A stretch of DNA of 54,581 nucleotides from Elusimicrobiota bacterium (GTDB lineage Bacteria; Elusimicrobiota; Elusimicrobia; UBA1565). The stretch lies in assembly GCA_016212885.1 (NCBI GenBank), contig JACRDO010000082.1, forward strand, positions 1 through 54,581, written 5' to 3'. The notes below the pieces were generated by a model, which searched no databases, was not told the DNA's origin, and saw only the letters and a list, made by a program, of their open reading frames with translations. Positions 24,094 to 32,356 of this stretch are shown piece after piece (within the stretch, counting starts at the first letter, position 1; every line of letters begins with the position of its first letter). The translations under genes and the position numbers were made by a program.

Positions 24094-25324
24094 TGTGGAG
24101 AAGATCCGGAGGGATTTCCCGATACTCGGCCGGGCGGTGCGGGGGAAGCCTCTCGTCTACCTGGACAACGCCGCGACGACGCAGAAGCCGCGGCAGGTAG
24201 TCGAACTCCTGGCTCACTTCTACGGCCTGCACAACGCGAACATCCATCGAGGCGTGCATACGCTCTCCGGCGAGGCGACCAAGCTCGTGGACCGCGCCAG
24301 GGGGAAGATCGCGCGCTTCATCAACGCTCCGAAACCCCAGACCATCGTGTTCACCCGGAACACGACCGAGGCCATCAACCTCGTCGCGCGGGCCTGGGGG
24401 GAGCGCTGCCTGAAGGCCGGCGACGAGATACTGCTCACCGACATCGAGCACCACTCGAACCTCGTCCCGTGGCAGATGCTCGCCCAGCGCGCGGGCGCCA
24501 AGCTCTGCTTCGTCGAATCCGAGCCGGACGGAACCCTCTCGGCGGAGACGGCCCGGCGGCATTTCACGGCGAGGACGCGCATCTTCGCCTTCACCGCGCT
24601 CTCGAACGCGCTCGGCTCCGTCTCGCCGGTGGGGCCCCTGGCCGCGCTCGCGCGGGAGTACGGCGCGCTGAGCCTCGTGGACGGCGCCCAGTGGGTCCCG
24701 CACCGGCCCACCGACGTGCAGGCTCTCGGCTGCGACTTCCTCGCCTTCTCGGCGCACAAGATGTTCGGGCCGACCGGCGTCGGGGTCCTCTACGGCCGGG
24801 AAGACCTCCTCGAGGCGATGGACCCTTTCCTCGGCGGGGGCGACATGATCAGCGAGGTCTGGCTGGATCGCGCGACCTACAACGAGCTGCCCTACAAATT
24901 CGAGGCCGGCACGCCGGACATCGGCGGCATCATCGCCTTCGGAGCCGCCGTGGATTATCTCGCGGCGATCGGGTTTGAGGACATCGGGCGCCACGAGCGG
25001 CTCCTGAGCGAGCGCCTCCTCGATATACTCCGCTGCGAAGCGGAGGTCGCGGTCTACGGTCCGCGGAGGATCGAGGACAGGGGGGGAGTCGTCTCCTTCA
25101 ACGTGGGGGACGTGCACCCGCACGATGTCGGGCAGATCTTCGACGCGGAGGGGGTCGCCATCCGGGTCGGGCACCATTGCTGCCAGCCCCTCATGCGAAA
25201 GCTCAATATCCCGGGCACCGCGCGGGCGAGCGTCTACGCCTACAACACCCTCCCGGAGCTGGAGGCCTTCGCGAAGGCTCTGCGCAAGGCGAAGGAATTC
25301 TTCCGGGTGACGAGCGCGCGATGA
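24083..25324 (+). CDS. sufS: SufS, cysteine desulfurase
   Basis: Supplies sulfur for the SUF scaffold. The 413-residue PLP enzyme has VYLDNAATTQKPRQVVE at the N-terminus and IEHHSNLVPWQ. PLP-binding Lys226 is in FLAFSAHKMFGPTGVGVLYG. The active-site Cys366 is in IRVGHHCCQPLM, with a second Cys beside it where Ala is usual. ATG 24083 is the start, inside the sufD end. The short extended Cys loop of class II desulfurases fits SufS rather than IscS. Confidence 0.95.
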   Translation: MPLDVEKIRRDFPILGRAVRGKPLVYLDNAATTQKPRQVVELLAHFYGLHNANIHRGVHTLSGEATKLVDRARGKIARFINAPKPQTIVFTRNTTEAINLVARAWGERCLKAGDEILLTDIEHHSNLVPWQMLAQRAGAKLCFVESEPDGTLSAETARRHFTARTRIFAFTALSNALGSVSPVGPLAALAREYGALSLVDGAQWVPHRPTDVQALGCDFLAFSAHKMFGPTGVGVLYGREDLLEAMDPFLGGGDMISEVWLDRATYNELPYKFEAGTPDIGGIIAFGAAVDYLAAIGFEDIGRHERLLSERLLDILRCEAEVAVYGPRRIEDRGGVVSFNVGDVHPHDVGQIFDAEGVAIRVGHHCCQPLMRKLNIPGTARASVYAYNTLPELEAFAKALRKAKEFFRVTSAR

Positions 25325-25773
25325 CCCTCGAAGGCGACGCGGAGCTGCAGGACCTCTACCGCGATGTGCTCATCGACTATTTCCGGTCCACCGCCCATAA
25401 AGGGGTCGCGGAGCCGGCGAACCTGCGCGGGCGCGGCGCGAACCCCATCTGCGGCGACGAGGTGGAGCTGACCGCGGCCGTCGAAGACGGCCGGCTCTCG
25501 AAGGTGCGCTTCAGCGGGCACGGCTGCGTAATCAGCCAGGCCTCCTCGGCGATGATGGCCGAGGCCCTGGAGGGCAAGACTCTCGAGGAGGCCCGCAAGC
25601 TCGCGGGCGCCTTCAAGGCCTTCATGCTCGAAGGCGCTCCCGCGGCGGCCCTGCCTGAGGAGCTCGACGAGGTCCGCTCCCTGGACGGGGTGCGCAGGTT
25701 CCCGGTCCGCATCAAGTGCTCTCTTTTGGCTTGGAACGTCCTGATCCAGGCGCTGGAGGAAAGGCAATCGTGA
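25321..25773 (+). CDS. sufU: SufU, zinc-dependent sulfurtransferase
   Basis: A 150-residue IscU-like protein that accepts persulfide from SufS. Zinc ligands are present: Cys and Asp in NPICGDEVEL, Cys in FSGHGCVISQASSAMM, and Cys in RIKCSLLAW. The GELD-type insertion of SufU rather than IscU is consistent with LEGAPAAALPEELDEVRSLD between the second and third ligand regions. ATG overlaps the sufS stop (ATGA). No SufE is seen, so this is a SufU-type system. Confidence 0.93.
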   Translation: MTLEGDAELQDLYRDVLIDYFRSTAHKGVAEPANLRGRGANPICGDEVELTAAVEDGRLSKVRFSGHGCVISQASSAMMAEALEGKTLEEARKLAGAFKAFMLEGAPAAALPEELDEVRSLDGVRRFPVRIKCSLLAWNVLIQALEERQS

Positions 25774-26108
25774 GCCTGCCCCCCGCCCCCGCTGTCACCT
25801 TCAAGATGATCGGCGAGGCCGTCCGCCCGGTGCAGGACCCGGAGATGCACGTCAGCCTGGCGGACCTCGGCCTGGTCTACGGGGCCGAGCTGCAGCCCGA
25901 CCCCCAGGGCGGAAGCCGCGTGGTGCTGAAGCTGAGCCTGACCTCGCCCGCGTGCCCTTACGGGCCGATGATGCTCGCGTCCGTGCGAGCCGCGCTCGCC
26001 GCGGTGCCCGGGGTCCGGGACGCGCGGGTCGAGCTGGCTTTCGATCCGCCCTGGGACCCGAGAACCATGGCGAGCGACGAGGCGAAGGATATGCTGGGGA
26101 TCTTTTAG
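25770..26108 (+). CDS. sufT: SufT/MIP18-like (DUF59) protein
   Basis: A 112-residue DUF59 protein: VRPVQDPEMHVSLADLGLVY (the DPE-hydrophobic motif), then LKLSLTSPACPYGPMMLASV with the conserved TxPxCP-like segment and VELAFDPPWDP. Such proteins assist Fe-S cluster maturation or transfer. It starts GTG 25770, overlapping the sufU stop, and is followed by rrf2 after 17 bases. Family assignment is firm; the precise role is inferred from the operon. Confidence 0.88.
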   Translation: MSLPPAPAVTFKMIGEAVRPVQDPEMHVSLADLGLVYGAELQPDPQGGSRVVLKLSLTSPACPYGPMMLASVRAALAAVPGVRDARVELAFDPPWDPRTMASDEAKDMLGIF

Positions 26109-26125
26109 AGCTTTATGGAGAACTT

Positions 26126-26563
26126 ATGAGAATCACCTCGTCCGTGGACTGCGCGACGCGCGTCATGGTGCGCCTCTCGGAGCTCAAGGAGCAGGAAACC
26201 ATCTCGGCCGAGAAGCTCTCCGAGGCCGAGAACATCCCGCGCGACTTCATCGGCCAGCTCATGCTCAAGCTTAGGCGGGCCGGGCTGGTCGCGAGCCGCC
26301 GGGGCGCGCAGGGCGGCTACGCCCTGGCGAAGCCCCCTTCGGCCATCTCGCTCGGGATGGTGGTCCGGGCCGTCGAGGACAACGTCTTCGACGTGGTCTG
26401 CGACCGGCTCGCCGTGCGCAAGCAGGACTGCCGGCACTCCTCCGGCTGCGGCATCCGGCCGGTATGGCGAAAGCTGGGCGCCCTGGTTGAGTCCTTTCTC
26501 GACAGGATGACCATCGAGCAGGTCGCGAGCGAAGAGGCCAGCGTGGAGAAGCTCTTCAAGTGA
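26126..26563 (+). CDS. Rrf2-family (IscR-like) transcription regulator
   Basis: A 145-residue protein with an N-terminal winged helix (ISAEKLSEAENIPRDFIGQL, then VASRRGAQGGYALAKPPSAI). A C-terminal part carries three Cys in the pattern VVCDRLAVRKQDCRHSSGCGI, the position where IscR/RsrR/NsrR bind an Fe-S cluster. It is the likely sensor of Fe-S status for the upstream suf genes, a self-regulating arrangement. Target sites are not proven. Its stop overlaps the GTG of the PHP gene. Confidence 0.9.
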   Translation: MRITSSVDCATRVMVRLSELKEQETISAEKLSEAENIPRDFIGQLMLKLRRAGLVASRRGAQGGYALAKPPSAISLGMVVRAVEDNVFDVVCDRLAVRKQDCRHSSGCGIRPVWRKLGALVESFLDRMTIEQVASEEASVEKLFK

Positions 26564-27369
26564 GGCGCATCGACCTGCACGCGCATTCCTCCTACTCGGA
26601 CGGGACCAACACTCCGGCCGAGGTCGTCCGCCTGGCCAAGGGGCGCGGGGTGGAGCTCTTCGCCCTGACCGATCACGACAGCGTGTCGGGGCTCAAGGAA
26701 GCGGCCGGGGAGGCGAAGCGCTCGGCCCTGCGGTTCTTGCGCGGCGTCGAGATCAACACGCGCGAGGAGGATAATCTCCACGTCCTCGGCTACGGGGTGG
26801 ATGCGGACGCTCCCGGCTTCGAGGGCGCCCTGGCTGAGTTCCGCTCGCGCAGGCAGGCGCGCATCGCGGCGATGGTGGAGAAACTGCGCGCCCTCGGGGT
26901 GGACATCGCTTTGAGCGACGTTCGCGCCGCCCACCGGGAGGTGATCGGCCGGCCGCACATCGCCGACGCGCTCCGGCGCAGGAAGGTGGTCTCGAACCGG
27001 CACGAGGCGTTCGAGCGATTCCTCGCCAAGGGCAAGCCCGCCTATATCGAGCCCATGGGGCCGACGGTCCGCGAGGCCATCGAGCTCATCCGCTCGGCCG
27101 GAGGCTGGGCTTCGCTGGCCCATCCGGGCTGCGCGGGGGTCGAGGACGTGGAGCGCTACGCCGGCTGGGGGCTGGAAGGCATCGAGGTCTACTATCCGAC
27201 CCACACCCAGGGCGTCGTGGACCGGCTGCTTGACTGGGCCTGGCGCTTCGGGCTCACGCCGACCGGCGGGTCCGATTATCACGGCCCCAAGACCGGCCGC
27301 GAGGAGATCGGCGGCATCGTGATGCCGCAGGAGGTGTATGAGAGCGTCGTCGCGAGGCTGGGGGGCTGA
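26560..27369 (+). CDS. PHP-domain phosphoesterase (YciV/RNase AM-like)
   Basis: A 269-residue PHP hydrolase with all metal-binding motifs in order: IDLHAHSSYSDGT, ALTDHDSVSG, RGVEINT, GRPHIADAL, SLAHPGC and TGGSDYHGPK. The length and the GRPHIA motif fit the YciV group, which hydrolyses 3',5'-nucleoside bisphosphates and trims RNA 5' ends. Histidinol phosphatase or polymerase-associated PHPs are less likely. GTG start overlaps rrf2. Confidence 0.85.
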   Translation: MRRIDLHAHSSYSDGTNTPAEVVRLAKGRGVELFALTDHDSVSGLKEAAGEAKRSALRFLRGVEINTREEDNLHVLGYGVDADAPGFEGALAEFRSRRQARIAAMVEKLRALGVDIALSDVRAAHREVIGRPHIADALRRRKVVSNRHEAFERFLAKGKPAYIEPMGPTVREAIELIRSAGGWASLAHPGCAGVEDVERYAGWGLEGIEVYYPTHTQGVVDRLLDWAWRFGLTPTGGSDYHGPKTGREEIGGIVMPQEVYESVVARLGG

Positions 27370-27370
27370 G

Positions 27371-28108
27371 TTGAAGCTCATCGCGCACCGCGGGGCGAGC
27401 GGATACTTCCCGGAGAACACACGGGCGGCCTTTCAGGCGGCCCTGGACATGGGCGCCGTCTCGGTGGAACTCGACGTCCAGCAGACGAAGGACGGCGAGC
27501 TGGCCGTCATCCACGACACGGATCTCAAGCGTTTGGCCGGCGCGAGAGCCCTGGTCGGCGAGCTGCGCTATGAGGAGCTGGCGAGGCACGACGTCGGCGC
27601 GTGGTTCGGCCCCAGGTTCAAGGGGGCGCGCGCGCCGCGCTTGAAGGAGGCGCTGGAGCTGCTGCTCAGGCACAGGGTCGAGGCGCATGTCGAGGTGAAG
27701 CAGGCCCAAACGCCTTATGAGGGCATCGAGAAGCGCGTGCTCGAGGCGATCTCGCAGATGCCCTCAGGCAAGGCCCTTTGCGTGGTCTCGAGCGCGGACC
27801 ATCCCACGCTCCATCGCCTGCGCAAGCTCGACAAGGGCCTCCGCTTGGGCTGCCTCGCGAGCCATACCCCGTTGGAGCAGGCTCTTGGCGAGGCTTGCGA
27901 GCTCGCATGCGAGAGCGTGCACATCAGCGGCAGGGTCTTTTCCGAGCGATGGGCCGATCAAGCGCATTTGAAAGGGCTGAAGATCTTCGTCTACACCATC
28001 AACGAGCGCAGGGACGCCGAGCGGCTCAAGTCCCTGGGGGTGGACGGCATCTTCTCCGATTATCCGGACCTCCTGCGGCCGGCGGACCCGGTCGGGGGGA
28101 CCCTATGA
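27371..28108 (+). CDS. Glycerophosphodiester phosphodiesterase
   Basis: A 245-residue GDPD TIM barrel. The catalytic motif is LIAHRGASGYFPENT, with His and Glu, then VELDVQQTKDGELAVIHD, and the C-terminal GLKIFVYTINERRDAERL with GVDGIFSDYPD. It hydrolyses deacylated phospholipids to glycerol-3-phosphate and an alcohol. No signal peptide, so it is cytoplasmic. The TTG at 27371 is the start that begins exactly at the conserved LKLIAHRG; two bases separate it from the PHP stop. The stop overlaps nadA. Confidence 0.88.
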   Translation: MKLIAHRGASGYFPENTRAAFQAALDMGAVSVELDVQQTKDGELAVIHDTDLKRLAGARALVGELRYEELARHDVGAWFGPRFKGARAPRLKEALELLLRHRVEAHVEVKQAQTPYEGIEKRVLEAISQMPSGKALCVVSSADHPTLHRLRKLDKGLRLGCLASHTPLEQALGEACELACESVHISGRVFSERWADQAHLKGLKIFVYTINERRDAERLKSLGVDGIFSDYPDLLRPADPVGGTL

Positions 28109-29118
28109 ACTCTGAGCTTGAAGAGGAAGTCGACAGGCTCTCGGAGAAGGGGCTCCTTTCCCTTGGGTACGGCGAGGCGGAGCTGGAGCGCTTGGCCGCT
28201 CTGACGCTCCGCCTAGGGCGGCTGAAGAAGGAGCGCCAAGCCGTGATCGCGGCCCACGTCTACCAGCGGCCGGAGGTCATCCACGGGGCGGCCGACTTCA
28301 TCGGGGACTCCTACAAGCTGGCCAAGGACTGCGCGGGTGTTGCGGCCAGGCGGATCGTGTTCTGCGGGGTCCGCTTCATGGCCGAGACCGCGAAGATCCT
28401 GAACCCGGAGAAGGAGGTATTCCTGCCGGCGCCGGAGGCCGGCTGCTCGCTCGCGGAGTCGATCTCGTCAGCGGAGGTGCGCCGGCTCAAGGCCGAGCAC
28501 CCGGGCGCGCCGGTCGTCTGCTACATCAACACGACCGCGGAGGTCAAAGCGGAGTGCGACTGCGTGGTGACCAGCGCGAACGCCTCGAAGATCCTCAAGC
28601 GCCTCTTCGCCGGGCACAAGAAGATCGTCTTCCTGCCGGACGAATGGATGGGCCGCAACCTCGCCAGCGAGCTCGGCAGGAAGATCGGGCGGGAGCTCGT
28701 CGTATGGAAGGGACGATGCATCGTTCACGAGAATTTCGACGCCTCATCCGTCCGCCTTTACCGAAGGACCTACCCCGGAGTGAAGATCCTGGCCCATGCC
28801 GAGTGCAGCCCCGCTCTGGTCAAGCTCGCGGACTTCGTGGGCGGCACCGGCGGCATGATGCGCTACATCCGCCGGACAAGCGCGCCGCACTACATGCTGG
28901 TGACCGAGTGCGGCCTGGGAGATTACGCCCGCGGCGAGATGCCGGAGAAAGCCTTCATCCCGATGTGCCGGCTCTGCCCGTACATGAAGATGACGTCCCT
29001 TTCGAGCGTGCTCCAGACCCTGGAGGCTCCCAGGCCCGCCCAGCGCGTGGAAGTGAAGCCGGAGATCGCCGCGAAAGCGAGGAAGGCGCTCGAGCGCATG
29101 TTCGAGCTGGCTGAATAG
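28105..29118 (+). CDS. nadA: NadA, quinolinate synthase
   Basis: Condenses iminoaspartate with dihydroxyacetone phosphate to quinolinate in NAD synthesis, using a [4Fe-4S] cluster. Motifs: VIAAHVYQRPEVIHGAADF, GDSYKLAKDC, INTTAEVKAECDCVVTSANA, VWKGRCIVHENF, HAECSPALVKLADFVG and the last ligand region FIPMCRLCPYMK. The protein ends ERMFELAE with TAG right after a 34-bp segment that recurs at 29649. The ancestral ending was probably ELAEAPEPKA, before a toxin-antitoxin module was inserted. The enzyme core is complete. Confidence 0.95.
   Translation: MNSELEEEVDRLSEKGLLSLGYGEAELERLAALTLRLGRLKKERQAVIAAHVYQRPEVIHGAADFIGDSYKLAKDCAGVAARRIVFCGVRFMAETAKILNPEKEVFLPAPEAGCSLAESISSAEVRRLKAEHPGAPVVCYINTTAEVKAECDCVVTSANASKILKRLFAGHKKIVFLPDEWMGRNLASELGRKIGRELVVWKGRCIVHENFDASSVRLYRRTYPGVKILAHAECSPALVKLADFVGGTGGMMRYIRRTSAPHYMLVTECGLGDYARGEMPEKAFIPMCRLCPYMKMTSLSSVLQTLEAPRPAQRVEVKPEIAAKARKALERMFELAE
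29082..29115 (+). repeat. 34-bp direct repeat, left copy (end of nadA)
   Basis: Identical to 29649-29682 (offset 567). It encodes KALERMFELAE of nadA and marks the left edge of the ParE-type toxin-antitoxin insertion. Confidence 0.93.
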
Positions 29119-29182
29119 CCGCCTTAGCCCCATGCGGCCAAAACCATGCTACAATTTCTTACTTGGTGTAGGAGGTACGGGA

Positions 29183-29365
29183 ATGACTGTGAAAGACACT
29201 GCTAAGCAGGTCATCGACGCTCTGCCGGACCAAGCAAGCATGGATGATATCATCCATGCGTTGTACGTTGGAATCAAGTTTGAACATGGTGAACGCGAAA
29301 TCCGGGAGGGCAAGGGCATTTCACACGAAGAAGCAAAACAACGGCTGCAGAAATGGGTAAAGTAA
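29183..29365 (+). CDS. Antitoxin partner of the RelE/ParE-type toxin
   Basis: A 60-residue acidic protein: MTVKDTAKQVIDALPDQASM, then DIIHALYVGIKFEHGEREIR and ISHEEAKQRLQKWVK. This pattern is frequent among short antitoxins upstream of ParE-like toxins. ATG 29183 is chosen because GGAGG lies seven bases before it. A -10-like TACAAT at 29150-29155 could supply transcription within the inserted segment. It overlaps the toxin start by 13 bases. GC content is clearly lower than in neighbouring genes, consistent with transfer. Confidence 0.85.
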   Translation: MTVKDTAKQVIDALPDQASMDDIIHALYVGIKFEHGEREIREGKGISHEEAKQRLQKWVK

Positions 29366-29640
29366 CTTGGGCGCCGTCCGCAATAGACGATATCAACTGG
29401 ATCGCAGAGTATGTCGCCAGAGATTCTGCTGAGCAAGCGGCTCTTCTTGTAGCCCGGTTGTTTGAAGCAACGGATCGTTTGCAGGAGTTTCCTCTTTCTG
29501 GACGCGCAATTCCTGAAATCGGCAATCAATCCTGCCGTGAAGTCATCTGCGGAGCCTATCGCATCATGTACCGTCTCGAAGGCGAGAACATCTGGATTAC
29601 CGGCGTCGTGCATGGCGCACGCGACTGGAACCCTGAGTGA
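29353..29640 (+). CDS. RelE/ParE-family toxin
   Basis: A 95-residue protein with the ParE core: VTWAPSAIDDINWIAEYVAR, LQEFPLSGRAIPEIG (the FPxSGRxxPE signature), REVICGAYRIMYRLEGENIW and the final HGARDW. ParE toxins poison gyrase, while RelE relatives cut mRNA; the SGR-PE and RIxY pattern favours ParE. It overlaps the antitoxin frame. The pair lies between two copies of the end of nadA. Confidence 0.92.
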   Translation: MGKVTWAPSAIDDINWIAEYVARDSAEQAALLVARLFEATDRLQEFPLSGRAIPEIGNQSCREVICGAYRIMYRLEGENIWITGVVHGARDWNPE

Positions 29641-29648
29641 CCACCTAA

Positions 29649-29682
29649 GAAGGCGCTCGAGCGCATGTTCGAGCTGGCTGAA
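29649..29682 (+). repeat. 34-bp direct repeat, right copy
   Basis: Perfect copy of 29082-29115. The frame continues EAPEPKA and TGA, which overlaps the GTG of the next gene. This looks like the true original end of nadA, left downstream of the insertion. Confidence 0.93.
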
Positions 29683-29699
29683 GCTCCGGAACCCAAAGC

Positions 29700-30890
29700 G
29701 TGAAACCGCAAGAGCCGCTCTTGCCGCCCTCGCACACGGGGCCCATGCCCTGGGTCCGGCTCAAGTCCGCTCCCGCCGGGCCCCAGGCCTTCAAGCGGAT
29801 GATCGCGGGCGCGGACCCCAAAGCCCGGCCCGGCGACATCGCGGCGGTCTACGACAAGAGCGGCGCGCCCTACGGCGCCGCCTTCTACAATCCCAGGAGC
29901 CTCATCACCCTGCGGATGCTCACGAGAGAGGCCGAGGGCTTCGACGCCGAGGCCTTCTTCGCCTCGCGGCTGAACCGGGCAATCGAGTTCCGGCGGCGGG
30001 TGCTGGGCTTGGGCCGGAGCGCGGACGCCTACCGCCTCGTGCACGACTTGGGCGACGGCTTCCCGGGCCTGGCCGCGGACCGCTATGGGGACATCATCGT
30101 CCTGGAGTTCTATACCCTGGGCATGTTCCGCCAAGCCGGGCGGATCGAGCGACTGCTCAAGGGCCAGTTCCCGGACGCCAAGTTCATCCATCGGGCCAGC
30201 CAGCACTCGCAGACCATGGAGGGCTTCAAGGTCGAGCCTGCCAAGCCCTGCCGCACCCGCATCCGTGAGAACGGGATACTCTTCGAGGTGGAGCCCTCCG
30301 CGGGGCATAAGACCGGCTTCTTCTGCGACCAGAGGGAGAACCGGCGCTCGGTCATGGAGTTCTCCCCCGGCCGCAGGGTGCTCGACGTCTGCAGCTACAC
30401 GGGCGGCTTCGGCCTCTACGCGAAGAAGGGCGGGGCGGAGGATGTGAGCTGCGTGGAGCTGGACCAAGAAGCGTCGGCCCTGGCCCGCAAGAACGCGAAC
30501 ATCAACCAGCTCCGGATCAACACGGTCTGCGCCGACGCCTTCCCCTACCTCCGGCAGATGGGCGCCAACAACGAGCGCTACGGCCTGGTCGTCTTAGACC
30601 CCTACAAGCTCATCGCCTCGAAAGAGGGCTTCCAGCTTGGGCGGCAGAAGTACATGGACCTCAACCGCCTGGCGTTCTCCGTGCTGGAGGAGGGGGGGAT
30701 CCTCCTGACCTGCTCGTGCAGCGGCATGCTCCCTTGGGAGGAGTTCCAGCGGATCGTTCGCATCGCCGCGGGCTCCGCGGGGCGGCGGGCGCAGATCTTC
30801 CGCAAGAGCGGCGCGGGGCCGGATCATCCCTTCGCGGCGGACTATCCGGAGGGCGAATACCTCAAGGCCCTCTGGTGCAGGGTGTTCTAG
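29700..30890 (+). CDS. rlmI: RlmI-like 23S rRNA (cytosine-5) methyltransferase
   Basis: A 396-residue class I SAM-dependent methyltransferase. The N-terminal PUA domain covers about residues 15-90 (GDIAAVYDKSGAPYGAAFYN). An RlmI-type middle part (DGFPGLAADRYGDIIVLEF, then HKTGFFCDQRENR) follows. The SAM motif I is RRVLDVCSYTGGFGLYAKKG. Motif IV is DPYK where DPPK/S is usual, and the catalytic Cys motif is LLTCSCSG. GTG 29700 overlaps the TGA that used to end nadA. RlmI methylates C1962 in E. coli; the exact target here is inferred. Confidence 0.87.
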   Translation: MKPQEPLLPPSHTGPMPWVRLKSAPAGPQAFKRMIAGADPKARPGDIAAVYDKSGAPYGAAFYNPRSLITLRMLTREAEGFDAEAFFASRLNRAIEFRRRVLGLGRSADAYRLVHDLGDGFPGLAADRYGDIIVLEFYTLGMFRQAGRIERLLKGQFPDAKFIHRASQHSQTMEGFKVEPAKPCRTRIRENGILFEVEPSAGHKTGFFCDQRENRRSVMEFSPGRRVLDVCSYTGGFGLYAKKGGAEDVSCVELDQEASALARKNANINQLRINTVCADAFPYLRQMGANNERYGLVVLDPYKLIASKEGFQLGRQKYMDLNRLAFSVLEEGGILLTCSCSGMLPWEEFQRIVRIAAGSAGRRAQIFRKSGAGPDHPFAADYPEGEYLKALWCRVF

Positions 30891-31384
30891 TTCTGCTCTG
30901 CGAGGATGTCGCCGGTCAACGTCCCTGAGCCTGAGAGATTCACCCAGCCGTTGTTGTTCCAGCCGGAGACGTGGACGGAGCCTTGAACGTAGGTGGAGCC
31001 CACGTAGCGGCCGTCCTTATAGATGTTGACGTGGACGTTGACCTGGACCCATTGAGAAACGTAATTTCCGTTGAGCCAAATAGAGACGCTTTGACTTACA
31101 TTCGTAGTGCCGCTCTGATAGCGGTCGCCGCCCGTTATATTCGTCCAGCCGCTGAGGGTCACGTAGGCGTAGTGGCTGTTCTGCGGCACGTGCGTCGACC
31201 CGTTGAGAGTGACGTTGCCGGAGAGGCGCACGTACTGCGAGGTCTTCAGAGCCAGAGGCTTGAACTGCGCGAGCTTCTGGAATCCCTCCGCCCCGGAGAA
31301 GCGGATGGATTCGGGCGTCTGGGCTGCGGAGCAGAGCGAGACGCATAAGGCCAAAGTCCCAACGAGAGCTAGGGCGTTCTTCAT
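30887..31384 (-). CDS. Secreted beta-repeat protein of unknown function
   Basis: A 165-residue protein with a signal peptide (MKNALALVGTLALCVSLCSA). The mature part is rich in Val, Asn, Ser, Gly and Tyr, in short alternating strands: YVRLSGNVTLNGSTHV, YAYVTLSGWTNITGG, VSIWLNGNYVSQWVQVNVHV, WVNLSGSGTLTGD. The loose repeat V-x-L-x-G suggests a surface beta-sheet or beta-helix fold. ATG 31384 is chosen because the signal peptide starts there. Its stop shares the CTAG with the convergent rlmI stop. Family is unknown. Confidence 0.7.
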   Translation of the reverse strand: MKNALALVGTLALCVSLCSAAQTPESIRFSGAEGFQKLAQFKPLALKTSQYVRLSGNVTLNGSTHVPQNSHYAYVTLSGWTNITGGDRYQSGTTNVSQSVSIWLNGNYVSQWVQVNVHVNIYKDGRYVGSTYVQGSVHVSGWNNNGWVNLSGSGTLTGDILAEQN

Positions 31385-31465
31385 GCTTTCATGATAACCC
31401 GCGCCGCCCCCAAACATCTAGGAGCAAAAGGCGCGGTCCCGGGTTAGGACTAAGGGCCCAGGTTG

Positions 31466-32356
31466 TTATGAGGCGAGGCTCTGCCGAGTGCGGCGCTCCG
31501 CGGAGAGCACCACGTGGTCGAGCAGGCAGATGACCGTCAGCGGCCCCACCCCGCCCGGAACCGGGGTGATATAGGAGGCCACGCGGGAAGCCGCCTCGAA
31601 GTCCACGTCGCCTCGGATGTCCGGGCCTGCGCCGTGGATGCCGGCGTCGAGCACGATGGCCCCAGGCTTGAGCCAGCCGCCTTGGATGAAATGCGGCTCC
31701 CCGACCGCCGCCACCACGATATCGGCGCCCTTGAGGTGGCGCGGCAGGTCGCGGGTCCTGGAATGGCAGAGGGTTACGGTGGCGTTGAGGCAGGAGAGCA
31801 GGTGCGCCGTCGGGCGGCCCACGATGTTCGAGCGGCCCACCACCACGGCTTCCAGCCCCTGAACGTCAACCCCGGTTTCGAGGAGGAGCTGGAGGATGGC
31901 GTCGGCCGTGCAGGGGATGAGAATCCCGGCGGCGCGCATGTCGGCGAGGGTCTTCGCCGAGCAGAAACGGCCGTAATTAGCCGTGGTGACGCCCTCGACG
32001 TCCTTCTCGGCGCAGACGGCTTCCGTGATGCGCAGCGCATCCAGCTTGGAGGGGAGCGGGCGCTCGACCAGGATGCCGTCCACCGTGGGGTCAGCCCCCA
32101 GCTTGCGCAGCAAAGTCAGGATCTCCGGCTCGCTCGCGCTCTCGGGGAGCGACTCCACGGTCGCTTCGACGCCGGCCTCTTTGCAGGCCTGGAGCTTGCT
32201 CCGCAAATAGACCTGCGAGGCCGCGTCGCCGCCCACGGCGAGCACCGCAAGAAGCGGGGGAGAGCCGCGGCTCTCCGTGACTACGGCGGCCCTCTGCTGG
32301 ATCCCCGGTTTGAGCCGGTCCGCGACCTTCTTGCCTTTGAGCAATTTCGCAATCAT
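31466..32356 (-). CDS. folD: FolD, methylenetetrahydrofolate dehydrogenase/cyclohydrolase
   Basis: Interconverts one-carbon folates. The 296-residue enzyme has ASQVYLRSKLQACKEAGVEA with the catalytic Tyr-x3-Lys pair and GILVERPLPSKLD (usually QLPLP). It also has EKDVEGVTTANYGR (usually KDVDG), VVVGRSNIVGRPTAHLL with the NADP loop, and ITPVPGGVGPLTVICLL. The substitutions are conservative and the enzyme looks intact. ATG overlaps the stop of the upstream reductase (ATGA), so the two genes form an operon. Confidence 0.94.
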   Translation of the reverse strand: MIAKLLKGKKVADRLKPGIQQRAAVVTESRGSPPLLAVLAVGGDAASQVYLRSKLQACKEAGVEATVESLPESASEPEILTLLRKLGADPTVDGILVERPLPSKLDALRITEAVCAEKDVEGVTTANYGRFCSAKTLADMRAAGILIPCTADAILQLLLETGVDVQGLEAVVVGRSNIVGRPTAHLLSCLNATVTLCHSRTRDLPRHLKGADIVVAAVGEPHFIQGGWLKPGAIVLDAGIHGAGPDIRGDVDFEAASRVASYITPVPGGVGPLTVICLLDHVVLSAERRTRQSLAS

